From Symbiodinium natans (lineage: Eukaryota > Sar > Dinophyceae > Suessiales > Symbiodiniaceae): 64,000 bases of DNA. This document shows positions 20,265 through 29,740 of this stretch, one piece after another. The position numbers and the translations under genes are program-made. The DNA lies in assembly GCA_905221605.1 (NCBI GenBank), contig CAJNDS010000924.1, forward strand, positions 188,001 through 252,000. Direction: 5' to 3'. Position 1 is the first letter of the stretch, and each line of letters starts with the position of its first letter. The notes below the pieces were generated by a model. That model searched no databases. It saw only the letters and a program-made list of their open reading frames with translations, and was not told where the DNA came from.

Positions 20265-21199
20265 ATGCTGGAAAGGCTGCTGAGGGACAAGGGGGTTGGC
20301 TCTGACTCACCTGCACCAGCTTGGGCCATGCAGATGCAATCCATGTTTATGTCCCAGCACAGCATGCTTTCGACTCAGATCAGTGATTTTCATGAGATCG
20401 TCACGAAGCAAGACTGTCGCATTGACGACCTGCAACATGTAGTAGAGAAGAACAAGAAGGATGATGATGCGCGTTTCCAGGCTTTGTCTTCCCAGGTGCA
20501 AACATTGACTGAGGAGGTTCGTCGGCACAGATCCCCCCCTCAGACCTCAGCAGTCACCCCAAGCGGACCGACATCAAGCTGGCGTGGCGAAGGAAAGCAC
20601 AATGGCAATCAGACAGACACGAATTTTCTTCATGTTATTGTGGGAGGCTGGAATTTTGATTCCGACCGAGATGTCATCACAAGGGACCTTGACGCTTTTC
20701 TCAGACATTGGTCGGACTCGCACAAGAGTTTGATTGTCAGGACATTTGTTTGGGGGCGTAAGTCTCGGATCGCGAACATCATTCTGCAGTCCACGAGTTC
20801 GCCTGAAGAAGACCGTGCTCGCTTTTATGACATACAGGCAGCTTACTCCAACAAAGCCAGCAACAGCCAAGGAAACACAGTGTGGCTGACACCCTCAAAG
20901 ACTCCCGAACGTCGTGCCAAGAACAGAGCAATCTCGGCTTGCAGGGAAGCTCTTGCCAAGCTCTACAGAAGGGTACTGATGCACTGGTTGTTGATTTTGG
21001 TAAGGGGATCATATGGTTCGAGTTTGATCGCCTTGCAGCGCTGGAACTCACGCAGATCCAGGTCGTCAAGCCTGCGAGGGTTTTTTCGGTCAAAGTTTCG
21101 TCTGAGCCCAGCTTCACATGCCATTTTAATGTTGGCCCTATCTCCGGGCTCACAGGAATCTCCGAGGCCGAGGTCGAAGCCCAGCTGGGACAGATCTGA
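20265..21199 (+). pseudogene. LINE ORF1 (coiled coil plus RRM-like), apparent frameshift near 20973
   Basis: ORF1 proteins of LINEs bind RNA and assemble the retrotransposition particle. The frame is open from 20133, but the LINE begins at 20203, so the first usable ATG is at 20265 (MLERLLRDKGVG). Residues about 20-90 from this start are Met/Gln/Lys/Glu-rich heptad-like sequence (STQISDFHEIV, IDDLQHVVEKNKKD), probably a coiled coil. Next come a Pro/Ser-rich linker and a segment FLHVIVGGWNFDSDRDVITR ... NTVWLTPSKTPERRAKNRA that resembles the RRM-like core of LINE ORF1 proteins. Near 20973 the protein-like reading moves to the -1 frame (DALVVDFGKGIIWFEFDRLA ... GPISGLTGISEAEVEAQLGQI) and ends at TGA 21197-21199. 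The original frame continues as Ser/Arg-rich nonsense to 21203. I see no classical slippery heptamer, so a one-base deletion or sequence error is the simplest explanation. Confidence 0.75.
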
Positions 21200-21217
21200 C
21201 TAGGGACTGAAACTGAG

Positions 21218-24200
21218 ATGGACGTCGTTGCCCAACAGTATAGCTTGCGGATCGACTCTTGGAATGTTCAGGGTAAAGCTTTAGGGTCCTTCCTTAACTG
21301 GCTTGACTTGACTGACCCGTGTTCGGATGTTTTTGCGCTTCAGGAGGTTGGAGGGTTGCACCGATTAGGAGTTCTTCATAAGGGTGAGCGGGACTCCCTA
21401 ACCCAGTATGATGGTAGTGAAGCTGGCGTGGCTGGAGAGTTCCTGGTTTTCGGATGCCACGCACTTAGCTCGCACCTGGGACAAGCAATTCTGCTGGACC
21501 GTGACTCTGTTGACTATGTCGTGGAATCACATGCTTATTCTTGGATGATATCTGTCACTTACATACCCCCACATACAGAGCAGAGTATCACTGTTGTATC
21601 AGTCCACCTCCCTCATACGGACAAGCCTGATGACGAGTTTGATATGGCAGTGCAGGAGCTGAGACTTGTGTCTCAACAGTTGCGGTCTAGCCTCTGCATG
21701 TTTATCGGCGATTTCAATGCTGAATCTGGGTCTCCACGCGGGCTACAGATAGCAGATGCCATGTCTGAAGTGCAATTTGTTCCCTTGTATTCCGGATGCC
21801 CAACCAGATTTGGTGCAGTCAGCGCCAGCGAACTCGACTACGCCTTCGTCAGCAAACCGTATGTTTCTTCTCTTGTTCGGCCTCAAACTGCCCCTGATAT
21901 CCAGGTTTTTCCCGAAACGCGACATGAACTTAGCACTGACCATGCTTTGGTACGCACTGAAGGGATCCTGTGCAAAAGCTGTTTGGGGGACAGGCCCAAA
22001 AAGGCCCGCAAGCGTAGACGACGGAGATGCACAAGGTGGTCTGTCTGCAAGGAGGCGTTAGATGAACAGCTACCAGGCCACTTAGCTCAGCAACCCCCCA
22101 GTGCGGCAGGACAGTGGGAGCAATTGTGCCATATTTCACAGACAGTGTCCTCCAGCACGCCCTCCAGAAAGTACCGTGACAGCCCCTTTATTAAGGAACT
22201 CTGTTGGAAAAGACGAATGTGCACGGACCCTTCCGAGAGGACTGAGCTCACGAGACGTATTCTTTTCTTCAGGGGTGCTGCTAAAATACAATGGTTGAGA
22301 GACTTGGAGGCCCAGGCCAAAATGGGGGACGCCGGAGCTATTCGTTTTTTGCGACAACGCCAGAAGCCTAAGGGGTCGTTTGATGACCTCGTGCATCGGT
22401 GCGGGGGCCAGGACGCCGCTGCGAAACATATCCAACAGCACTTTCAAGGTCTTTTTGCCCCAGAACAGAAACCCGAAGAAGTGGACGCCGTCGCGACTTA
22501 TATGAACGAACTCCAGATACACGCACAGTATCAAGGCACCCATGATTTCAGCGAAGAAGAGGTTGGCCCCTGCATTGAGCACATGCACCTCGGCAAGGTG
22601 GCTGGGCTTTCTGGCATCTCGGTAGAACTCATAAAGGCCATCTGGAACCAATCGTCGGGAAAGACACTCCTGTTGAATCACCTGAACACGTTACACCGTA
22701 CAGATTCGCTTCCCGAACCCGCTGTGAATGCTTACATTGCACTTCTACCAAAACGACTTCGGGTTCTTTCGGTTGACGAAATACGGCCTATTCACCTGAT
22801 CGAATCGATCACTAAGCTCTACTGCTCGGTGCTTAGTCGACGATTGCAGACGAAGTGGAGTTTGTCGCCTGTCCAGCTTGGGGGTGCCAAAGGCACCCAA
22901 GCCTTGGATGCTCTGAGTGCTGCACACTGGCACATTGACCAGCAGGCGCGTGCTCGCAAACCGGGTGTGTGGCTGAATGCTGATATTGCCGGGGCCTTCG
23001 ACCATGTTTCGCACCTAGCAGTCGTCCGTTTTGTCATCGAAAACACACCTGATGAGCAGGCTCACGAGGCTCTTCAGCTGTTGCGCGTGGTTCTCTCGCC
23101 CTCATTGCACTTTGAGTGGCGTCATGAGCGATGGTGCGTTGCACAGAAACAAGGAGTGCAACAAGGACATAGCTATAGTGCTGCTCTGTTCAGCTTTGTG
23201 CTTGGGGTGGTCCTCGACAAAATTTTCGGGCAATGGGCACATCGGGGGGAAGAATTCCCGCATCCTAGTCACTTTGGGTGGGCCTATGTAGACGACGTGT
23301 TGATGACATTCAAAGATGCAACGCAAGCGCGACGGCTGGTGCCAGAGCTACAGAGGGCGCTGGCAAATGTCGGCTTGTCCCTGTCGCCCACCAAGACCCA
23401 GGTGCTGGTGCATCCTGACATGGACAAGCCATCTGACTTTCACGATGACGAATTTCTTGGACAGTGTGCATGGGTGCATGAGACCACTTACTTGCGCAAA
23501 ACTCTGGCTTTTCCGAAGGATGCGCAACCTCGCTCCGAGCAGTTGCTGAAAGCAGCAGGAATAGCAACGCATTCCGCGTACGAGAGCATGCGAGCCTTTC
23601 TCCGAGGAGCCCAATGGCATGAACCCTTATTGACATGTGCCTTGCTCTACCGATATGTGGCATCTACTTGGTTGTGGTTTGCCCCCTTGATCGACGTTAC
23701 TGCCCAGAACCTCACTGCTGTGAGAACCCTCCAAACCACCATGCTGATTCTGTGTTTGCAACTGTATATTCCAGCGGAATTCCCACATGCCCCGGCTATG
23801 TACCTCAACCGCTTGCGTAGGCGAATAGTACTCCTGCTGCTGGACCTTGAACCTACTCGAGCGTGGACGCACTGCTGGCAAATGCGAAGATGGACATATT
23901 TGGCTCACGTGTTCAGACGCCCTGCCCAAAATCCAACACGTAGTACTCTGCTGCATTTCACTCAGGTTGTCAGCCGCAAACCGGGACCTTGGTCGAATGC
24001 TTTAAGCTGGATGTATGCCACCTTCTATGGGGCTTTCTTGGGTAGCGGGCAGTCTTTCGACACAGCTGTTGCTGACAAGGACTTGTGGCAGCAGAAAGGT
24101 CTGCAACATTTCCTCGCCCAGGCTCAGACACAGCAGCACGGCGCGATACGGGCTCTCACTGCCGAGAATTGGAGACACCCTTTCCAGTACAGAGTCGGCT

Positions 24201-24520
24201 GGCACCTGCCGTGTCTGTTGGGAATAACTCCGTCTGAAGAGCTGCAAATCACGGTGCTAGACACTGAAGATGGGTGGCTCTCATGGACCCTTGGTTCCGA
24301 TGTGCCTGCCGAGTTCGAACATTGGCTCAGCCTTCGTTTAATGATTGAAAGACCCATTGCTGTCACATGCTTCGCAAGCTCGGACATTTTAGATAGCATT
24401 CTTGGGGATGTGCAAAGCCTCTGCCTGCGAGTTTGGCAGCGACACCAAATTGTTGTTACCTTCGAGACGTTAGGTACTGCTGCGGCCTCAAGGGCCTATG
24501 CCAGTGCCGTTCATTCCTGA
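21218..24520 (+). CDS. LINE ORF2: apurinic endonuclease plus reverse transcriptase
   Basis: A 1,100-residue protein that would nick target DNA and copy the element RNA into it. Residues 1-250 form an endonuclease/exonuclease/phosphatase domain: WNVQG (15-19), LQEVG (41-45), IGDFNAES (163-170), LDYAF (206-210) and TDHALV (240-245) supply the expected Asn, Glu, Asp-Asn and Asp-His. A basic patch KKARKRRRRR (261-270) follows. The reverse transcriptase spans about 440-760: GKVAGLSGISVELIK (459-473), IRPIHLIESITKLYCSVLSR (522-541), motif A NADIAGAFD (587-595), motif B GVQQGHSYSAALFS (646-659), catalytic YVDD (690-693) and LSLSPTKTQV (720-729). The C-terminal 340 residues have no domain I recognise, and no clear zinc knuckle or RNase H is visible. 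The frame is intact and all key residues are present, so it may be active. It lies in the same frame as the end of ORF1, with only one TGA and six codons between. Confidence 0.96.
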   Translation: MDVVAQQYSLRIDSWNVQGKALGSFLNWLDLTDPCSDVFALQEVGGLHRLGVLHKGERDSLTQYDGSEAGVAGEFLVFGCHALSSHLGQAILLDRDSVDYVVESHAYSWMISVTYIPPHTEQSITVVSVHLPHTDKPDDEFDMAVQELRLVSQQLRSSLCMFIGDFNAESGSPRGLQIADAMSEVQFVPLYSGCPTRFGAVSASELDYAFVSKPYVSSLVRPQTAPDIQVFPETRHELSTDHALVRTEGILCKSCLGDRPKKARKRRRRRCTRWSVCKEALDEQLPGHLAQQPPSAAGQWEQLCHISQTVSSSTPSRKYRDSPFIKELCWKRRMCTDPSERTELTRRILFFRGAAKIQWLRDLEAQAKMGDAGAIRFLRQRQKPKGSFDDLVHRCGGQDAAAKHIQQHFQGLFAPEQKPEEVDAVATYMNELQIHAQYQGTHDFSEEEVGPCIEHMHLGKVAGLSGISVELIKAIWNQSSGKTLLLNHLNTLHRTDSLPEPAVNAYIALLPKRLRVLSVDEIRPIHLIESITKLYCSVLSRRLQTKWSLSPVQLGGAKGTQALDALSAAHWHIDQQARARKPGVWLNADIAGAFDHVSHLAVVRFVIENTPDEQAHEALQLLRVVLSPSLHFEWRHERWCVAQKQGVQQGHSYSAALFSFVLGVVLDKIFGQWAHRGEEFPHPSHFGWAYVDDVLMTFKDATQARRLVPELQRALANVGLSLSPTKTQVLVHPDMDKPSDFHDDEFLGQCAWVHETTYLRKTLAFPKDAQPRSEQLLKAAGIATHSAYESMRAFLRGAQWHEPLLTCALLYRYVASTWLWFAPLIDVTAQNLTAVRTLQTTMLILCLQLYIPAEFPHAPAMYLNRLRRRIVLLLLDLEPTRAWTHCWQMRRWTYLAHVFRRPAQNPTRSTLLHFTQVVSRKPGPWSNALSWMYATFYGAFLGSGQSFDTAVADKDLWQQKGLQHFLAQAQTQQHGAIRALTAENWRHPFQYRVGWHLPCLLGITPSEELQITVLDTEDGWLSWTLGSDVPAEFEHWLSLRLMIERPIAVTCFASSDILDSILGDVQSLCLRVWQRHQIVVTFETLGTAAASRAYASAVHS

Positions 24521-24643
24521 CGTGATTCGGGGCGTAGTCACGAGTACTAGGCCTTGGATCCCAGACACAACTTTGGCATTACACGAGTGCTCATGAAGGC
24601 TGCATGGACGGCTGTGAAACCCGGCAGAGCTCGCGGGGTCAAA
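24521..24643 (+). other. LINE 3' untranslated region
   Basis: About 120 bp from the ORF2 stop to the short A tail. No TTTAGGG unit and no obvious hairpin were noticed. Confidence 0.7.
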
Positions 24644-24737
24644 AGGGGGTGCCTTATTGGAGTCCTTAACTTATAAGGGGATACTGCTGTTTGGTGGCAT
24701 AAGTTAGGGGTTCCCTTATTTTCGTAAACTCCCACGT
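24644..24737. mobile_element. MITE-like element, family F, right part (split by the LINE)
   Basis: Begins with the target duplication and continues TGGAGTCCTTAACTTATAAG ... GGTTCCCTTATTTTCGTAAA to CTCCCACGT. Joined to 20170-20202 it would give a normal-sized family F element of about 110 bp. Confidence 0.85.
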
Positions 24738-24744
24738 GAAGGAT

Positions 24745-24825
24745 CCCTACATGAATTGAGGCATGCTCCTCAATTGAGGGGTATAAACCCTAAACCCTAA
24801 CCCTAAACCCTAAACCCTAAACCCT
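24745..24825. repeat. Half family B MITE running into a CCCTAAA tract
   Basis: GGATCCCTACATGAATTGAG and CTCAATTGAGGGGTAT are family B right-half words; the arm stops at CCCTAAA units that run to 24825. Confidence 0.75.
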
Positions 24826-25063
24826 ATTGTGCTCTTTGGTCTTTGGCTGGGTAGGCCCCCTTGGGACAGATCTTCCCTTTTTGAGTTTAGGGGGAATTCT
24901 AGTTCAGAGGGCTTTAGGGACCATCCTGGGATTTAGGCGTTTTAGAGTTTTGAGGTTTTACGGTTTTTGGGGTTTTAGGGTTTTAAGGCTTAGGGTTTTG
25001 GAGAGGTCCGGGGCTCTCTCGGTACCAAAGCACCAAGCCGTTCATCAACCTGCTGCAGTTCCC

Positions 25064-25175
25064 CTAAACCCTAAACCCTAAACCCTAAACCCTAAACCCT
25101 AAACCCTAAACCCTAAACCCTAAACCCTAAACCCTAAACCCTAAACCCTAAACCCTAAACCCTAAACCCTAAACC
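25064..25175 (-). repeat. CCCTAAA tract
   Basis: About 16 perfect heptamers. Confidence 0.97.
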
Positions 25176-25247
25176 AGGCAGATCCCCGAAGCGAATACAA
25201 CTATCAAGCTTCAACCTGAAGTAGGCCCAGCATTGTGTCCCAAAGCC

Positions 25248-25323
25248 CCTAAACCCCAAACCCCAAACCCTAATCCCTAAACCCTAAACCCTAAACCTAA
25301 AGCCCCTAAACCCTAAAGCCCCT
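25248..25323 (-). repeat. CCCTAAA tract, mixed
   Basis: About ten units with CCCCAAA, CCCTAAAG and CCTAAT variants. Confidence 0.9.
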
Positions 25324-25466
25324 TAAAAGCCCCCAGACGGGATGGAGTTCAAGGGGGGTAGGTACCTAGGGAAGCTTAGGGAGCCATGGGGAGTGGTGGG
25401 GAGTAAAAGGGAACCTTAGGTTACATACCCCCCCCTAGAACCACCCTCCCGCAAAAACACCACAAG

Positions 25467-25502
25467 TTTAGGGTTTAGGGTTTAGGGTTTAGGGTTTAGG
25501 GC
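25467..25502 (+). repeat. TTTAGGG tract
   Basis: Five heptamers. Confidence 0.93.
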
Positions 25503-25738
25503 GGAAGCCCCAACCCTTCAGCAGAGCATCGGCAGGACGGCAGCGGAAGCATCAGCACCCTGGAGTTGAGTATGGGGCCTGGCACGCCGTCTAAGGCTTG
25601 TAGGCTTCAGGGTTTGGGTTCCTAGCCCTAAACCCTAAATCCAAAACCCTAAACCCTAGGCTTTAGGGGGCTCCGAGTCAGTTTCGCGATTTTTTAGGAG
25701 AAAACTATGAAGGGGGGGGGGGGGGGGGGCAAATGTAT

Positions 25739-25849
25739 CCAGGGAGCCCAACACAACTTAATTCAGGAATATAGCTGAAGCTATATGGGGGATCCCTGTA
25801 CATGATTTAAGGTGTCTTACTTATTTAAGGGGCATCGGGCTCTTCCGGG
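25739..25849. mobile_element. MITE-like element, family B
   Basis: The arms are CCAGGGAGCCCAACAC and GCATCGGGCTCTTCCGG, with inner arms CTTAATTCAGGAATAT and CTTATTTAAGG around GGGATCC. Length about 111 bp. Confidence 0.8.
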
Positions 25850-26133
25850 ATGAGTTCTCTGGCATTAAGATTTGTTCTACGTCTGCAGGTTGCGATATGG
25901 AGCCGGGCTTTCACTATTGCTTTTGGTGCGTCTAGGGGCTCTTCTGAAATCACGGTGTGCGTGCGCATGTGTGTGTGTGTTTCCATATGGGATCTCTTTT
26001 TGGGATACTTGCAAGGAGAAGCTTCTATGTAGAGCCGGAGCTCTTTGCCCTTGACAGCCCGCGGGAGCTAAAGAGTCCAAGAAAGCAGTATCACCTGCCG
26101 ACACCACAGCGACACAAGTATAGACAGTATGGT

Positions 26134-26247
26134 TACTTGAAGGTTCATGGTACTTACTAACCAATTATAACTGTACTTATAACCCTACTTATAATACCTT
26201 TAAAGGGCCTTATAGGGGTTATCCCAATTACCAGGAACCTTCAAGTA
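26134..26247. mobile_element. MITE-like element, family A
   Basis: TA-CTTGAAGGTTCATGG at the left and GGAACCTTCAAG-TA at the right. The interior CCAATTATAACTGTACTTAT is the family signature. TA flanks both ends. The right arm is shorter than in 30137. Confidence 0.87.
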
Positions 26248-26783
26248 AGGGCTTACAACCCAGGTCATAGCTATCGTGGCGCGGGGTACCTCCCTCTACC
26301 ATTCTCAGACTTGTCGCGGCAAGAAATGCATTCATCTAGTCTGCATGCAATCCGCAGGCTCTGCAGCCCTCAACCCGAAAACCCTAACCTAGACGTAAAC
26401 CCTAAACCCCGGCAAATCGAGAGCGCTGCAAACACAAAACACCCTGAATCTTCCATCCCGCGCATCGAGAAGTGCGCCCCAACCCTAAACTCCAAACTCG
26501 ACTGTTCCTAAACCCTAAACCCAAACATCCGAAACTCAAAGCCCTTAAGCCCCCAACGCACGGGACTTTTCAGGGAGTTCTTGCTGCTTTTGAGCCCTAT
26601 AAACCCTGAGCCCTGAATCTCCTGGATAACGACTCTCTCTAAGGAAAGTTAGATGGTTCCTTACTTTGGTCTCTTGCCTTCTTCAGAAGGGTTCTCAGGT
26701 ATGGACCCTTTGGTTTTATGATGTATATAAGGGGTATACAAAGGTTCCCGAATTAAGGGCCTATATGAATGGACCATGTAACT

Positions 26784-26895
26784 ACCCAAAGAGCCCAATA
26801 CCCCTTAAGTAAGGAATATGCCTGAAGTCATAATAAGGATCCCTTTATGATTTAGTGCATATTCCTCAATTAAGGGGTATTGGGCTCTCTGGGTA
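26784..26895. mobile_element. MITE-like element, family B, full copy with TA ends
   Basis: TA-CCCAAAGAGCCCAATACC and GGTATTGGGCTCTCTGGG-TA are perfect or near-perfect inverted arms. The inner arms are CTTAAGTAAGGAATAT and ATATTCCTCAATTAAG. Confidence 0.9.
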
Positions 26896-26920
26896 CCCTA
26901 AACCCTGAACCCTGTACCCT

Positions 26921-27025
26921 GACACTGGGCGATACCCAGGCGACATCTTCCGTGAGTTCGGCTATCGAGATCGGGGCTCGGCAGATGCTCTAATTTTCCC
27001 TGTCGAAGGGATTTGTTGGGCTTAG
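26921..27025 (+). CDS. Exon-like island, 34 codons
   Basis: The frame reads DTGRYPGDIFREFGYRDRGS and ADALIFPVEG, and stops inside the next TTTAGGG-like tract. It is protein-like; the family is not recognised. Confidence 0.35.
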   Translation, partial: DTGRYPGDIFREFGYRDRGSADALIFPVEGICWA

Positions 27026-27059
27026 GGTTTCGGGTTTAGGGTTTGGGGCCTATAATTTG

Positions 27060-27135
27060 GGATGTTCCCCCTTATATTCACAGTCCTTAATAGGGATTAT
27101 GATAGGGGATACTATGAACACCTATGAACATCCAA
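27060..27135. mobile_element. MITE-like element, family G
   Basis: GGGATGTTCCCCCTTATATT and CACAGTCCTTAATAGGGATT at the left, with a shortened right arm ATGAACATCC. Confidence 0.7.
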
Positions 27136-27258
27136 ACCTTCAAATCTGCAGTTCGGGGTTTGGCGTTGAGGGTTTCGAGGCTTAGAACAAGCAATTCGAA
27201 TTAGATGATCGCCTCGGCTTGTTTACTGCCTTCGGAGGAGCAAGGTGAACATTGTGGC

Positions 27259-27300
27259 AAACCCTAAACCCTAAACCCTAAACTCTAAACCCTAAACCCA
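27259..27300 (-). repeat. CCCTAAA tract
   Basis: Six units. Confidence 0.93.
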
Positions 27301-27338
27301 CTAGGTAAGTTGGTCTGAAAGTCTCTGCAAATGTTGGG

Positions 27339-27416
27339 ATGCAGACGGCAACCCAAACTGAGCACGAGATGATTACGCGGCTGGAGTGCGAGAAACTTGT
27401 CACGAGCATGGTGGAG
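27339..27416 (+). CDS. Exon-like island with ATG, 26 codons
   Basis: The frame reads MQTATQTEHEMITRLECEKL and VTSMVE, then enters a TTTAGGG tract. It looks like an amphipathic, probably helical segment. Confidence 0.3.
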
Positions 27417-27496
27417 GGTTTAGGGTTTAGGGTTTAGGGTTTAGGGTTTAGGGTTTAGGGTTTAGGGTTTAGGGTTTAGGGTTTAGGGTTTAGGGT
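27416..27496 (+). repeat. TTTAGGG tract
   Basis: About 11 perfect heptamers. Confidence 0.97.
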
Positions 27497-27612
27497 CGGC
27501 ATGCTACAGGAGCAGGAGGCAGCCGTTGCATCATGACAGGCTCTGAGGTGGCGAATGCCACAGGTGACCTTGTAGCCTGGACCGCAGCCTGCGGAGGAGC
27601 CCTCCTCTTCTC

Positions 27613-27725
27613 CCCAAAGAGCCCAATACCCCTTAACTAAGGAATAGACCCTAACTCATAAGCAGGATCCCTTTATAATGTTTATAAGGTCGAATCCTTA
27701 ATTCAGGGGCATTGGGCTCTCTGGG
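27613..27725. mobile_element. MITE-like element, family B, full copy
   Basis: CCCAAAGAGCCCAATACC and GCATTGGGCTCTCTGGG inverted arms, with inner arms CTTAACTAAGGAATAG and AATCCTTAATTCAGG. Length about 113 bp. Confidence 0.9.
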
Positions 27726-27900
27726 TCCTGAAGCGTGTCGCAGATCGACCTCTGTTTCCAGTCTGCAACTCCTTACACATGCAAGCTGGCAAGCAAGCCC
27801 CCAGGGCTCAGCAGTCGCATCAGCAGTGGGCCAATATGAACCTTCATCTAGGTGCGGATACCTGAGTCGACCGAACTTCTTGACCTTTGTACAGGACCTC

Positions 27901-27991
27901 GTTTTGGATGTCACACGATTTTGTTTGGGATGTCACGTGTGTGGGCTTTGGCATCTTAAGTATGCTTGGAGCGCATGTGGGGCTTCAGTCA
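27901..27991 (+). repeat. Dispersed 92-bp repeat, copy 2
   Basis: Second copy of the repeat at 17698-17790, in the same orientation, roughly 85% identical by eye. Confidence 0.8.
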
Positions 27992-28164
27992 ACAAGCTTG
28001 AGGTTCAGGTCTAGTCTGTTCAGTTCTTTCAGCAGAATTCTGCGCTTAGTTGAGGGTTTTCAATCTTAGGTTTATGGCATTAATGGGCAGGGTTGCCGGC
28101 GGCCTCTCGGCAATCGTGCTTCACCCTGCCCTTAGATCCGAAGCCCCAAACCCCCAGAGCCCAG

Positions 28165-28258
28165 ATCTCTGTGGAAGCTCTGCATCACTACATTGACCGG
28201 GTGGATGAAGACGGCTCAAACCAGTCGGTCCCTCAGCGGTTCAGGGTTACGGTGTAGA
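28165..28258 (+). CDS. Exon-like island
   Basis: Behind AGAGCCCAG the frame reads ISVEALHHYIDRVDEDGSNQ and remains open to a TAG at about 28256. The acidic DRVDEDGSN stretch could be part of a calcium-binding loop, but the spacing is not canonical. Confidence 0.35.
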
Positions 28259-28658
28259 TATTTCATGTCTTTACAGAGCCACAAGAAGATGCGCAAAACA
28301 CGACGAAGTTTTATGTTTCCGATGGAAGGATGATGAGAAGGATGTATTTCTCCGAGTTCGCAGTGTTGGGCTGGCGGGGGTTGCATCACAAAGAGACGCG
28401 GAGAGTCATCAGGCGCCTGCCAAAGTCGTAGCACAGCTTCTCAAGTGAACTCCGAACACAACGTGATGGGTGCAAAACGACCCGGAGTGCGCAGCAAGCA
28501 TCGATCTGCACAGATCTGCTTGGACTTTGTATAGCTCGTGCACCTTGGTCTCCATTTACCTAGCGTTTCATGGGTTTTACTTATTACTCACCCCGTCACT
28601 CCATGTCCCGCCCCTCCTACCTCCTCCCCCACTCCCTCCCTCACACCCCCTCCCCCCG

Positions 28659-28690
28659 CCCTAAACCCTAAACCCTAAACCCTAAACCCC
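28659..28690 (-). repeat. CCCTAAA tract
   Basis: Four units. Confidence 0.9.
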
Positions 28691-28755
28691 TCAACCAACT
28701 GCAGGCTTGATTTTCGGGAGCCTGGGCCCTGGATGGTGGCACTGCTGGTGGTGGG

Positions 28756-28842
28756 ATTTAGGGTTTAGGGTTTAGGGTTCAGGGTTCAGGGTTCAGGGTT
28801 TAGGGTTTAGGGTTTTAGAGTTTAGGGTTTAGGGTTTAGGGA
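28756..28842 (+). repeat. TTTAGGG tract
   Basis: About 12 units with a block of three TTCAGGG. Confidence 0.94.
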
Positions 28843-29125
28843 GATGGCCGGAGTTAAGAATTCACGGGAGCATTTCGGATATTGGGGGTCGCAGTTCTTT
28901 ATTGTGCAGAATAGACAGTAGAGCTTTGGTCTTTTTGTTGACTAGAGTTGAGGCGTTGGGTTTTGAGGCTTGAAGGCTTTACGTTTGTGGATCGAGTCGC
29001 TAGTGCTTGCTCACGCGGGCACTGGTATGAGGTTCAGAGGCTTTCCCCACTTACAGTACATGAGAATAGGGCTCTGCACTTACCGATTTTTGAGATGTAG
29101 TACGAACTATTGGGTGTCTAGGACA

Positions 29126-29218
29126 CAGAGTGGGCCCTTATTCCTTGTTTTAGTCGTTTAGGCTCCCGTATAAGCCTCTTTCATCCAAAAGAGGCACCTT
29201 TTTTTGCATTCCTAGGCT
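29126..29218. mobile_element. MITE-like element, family C, degenerate
   Basis: Family C words GGGCCCTTATTCCTTG, GGCTCCCGTATAAGCCTCTT and AAAGAGGCACC are followed by CCTAGGCTGC. The left terminal arm is not clear. Confidence 0.55.
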
Positions 29219-29222
29219 GCTA

Positions 29223-29318
29223 ACCCCAAACCCTAAACCCTAAACCCTAAACCCTAAACCCTAAACCCTAAACCCTAAACCCTAAACCCTAAACCCTAAA
29301 CCCTAAACCCTAGACCCT
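29223..29318 (-). repeat. CCCTAAA tract
   Basis: About 14 heptamers, nearly perfect. Confidence 0.97.
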
Positions 29319-29351
29319 ACTCTTGGGTCTCAGAGTGTAGGCTACTTAGTG

Positions 29352-29422
29352 GCCCCGAGGTTCCTTCGCCTCATGCGGTGGCACCGCGAGCAAGGGGCTG
29401 AGTGCTCGGGCATTGGCGTATG
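29352..29422 (+). CDS. Exon-like island with FLRLMRW (EF-hand exit-helix type)
   Basis: The frame reads APRFLRLMRWHREQGAECSG and stops at TGA 29420-29422. FLRLMRW occurs again at 60426. Such a sequence is common after EF-hand loops (for example EEFLRLMR), so both may derive from calcium-binding proteins. This is inference. Confidence 0.35.
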
Positions 29423-29705
29423 ATCTTGTTCAGGGTTCATACGTAGGGTTTATAGGGTACGTAGGGAGTTTAGGGTGTAATAGGGTTTACAGAGTGTTGA
29501 GGGTGTGGGGTTGAGGGGGTGTCGAGGCAGCACCTAACCGCCGCCCCCCATAGAGGATTCCGGATGCTTATGGGTCCGATTTTGCGGGTTTCAGCCTGCG
29601 GCACCGGTTTCCAGGCCCTAATTCTCATGTGCTCACATATGTACGTGAAAGTCTACCCAGACGTCGAGTTCGTTCCTTATGCTGGCACCCATACTTTCGG
29701 ACAGT

Positions 29706-29740
29706 GTTATATATATATATATATGTATATGTGTGTATAT
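29706..29740. repeat. TA microsatellite
   Basis: About ten TA units followed by GTATATGTGTGT. Confidence 0.9.

Larger units (their letters stand above)
20203..24643 (+). mobile_element. LINE-type (non-LTR) retrotransposon, apparently full length
   Basis: A 4,441-bp insertion bounded by identical 14-bp direct repeats AGGGGGTGCCTTAT at 20189-20202 and 24644-24657, as expected for target-primed reverse transcription. It ends in a very short A tail (CAAAA). It carries ORF1 (coiled coil plus RRM-like region) and ORF2 (endonuclease plus reverse transcriptase) in the sense direction. The insertion splits a family F MITE, so the MITE is the older of the two. No internal TTTAGGG tract is present, in contrast to the surroundings, which fits a recent insertion. 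Confidence 0.92.

Noticed and set aside
20230-20284. Early ATG at 20230 as the start of LINE ORF1
   Set aside because: It is in another frame and meets a stop after about 18 codons; the in-frame ATG at 20265 is preferred.
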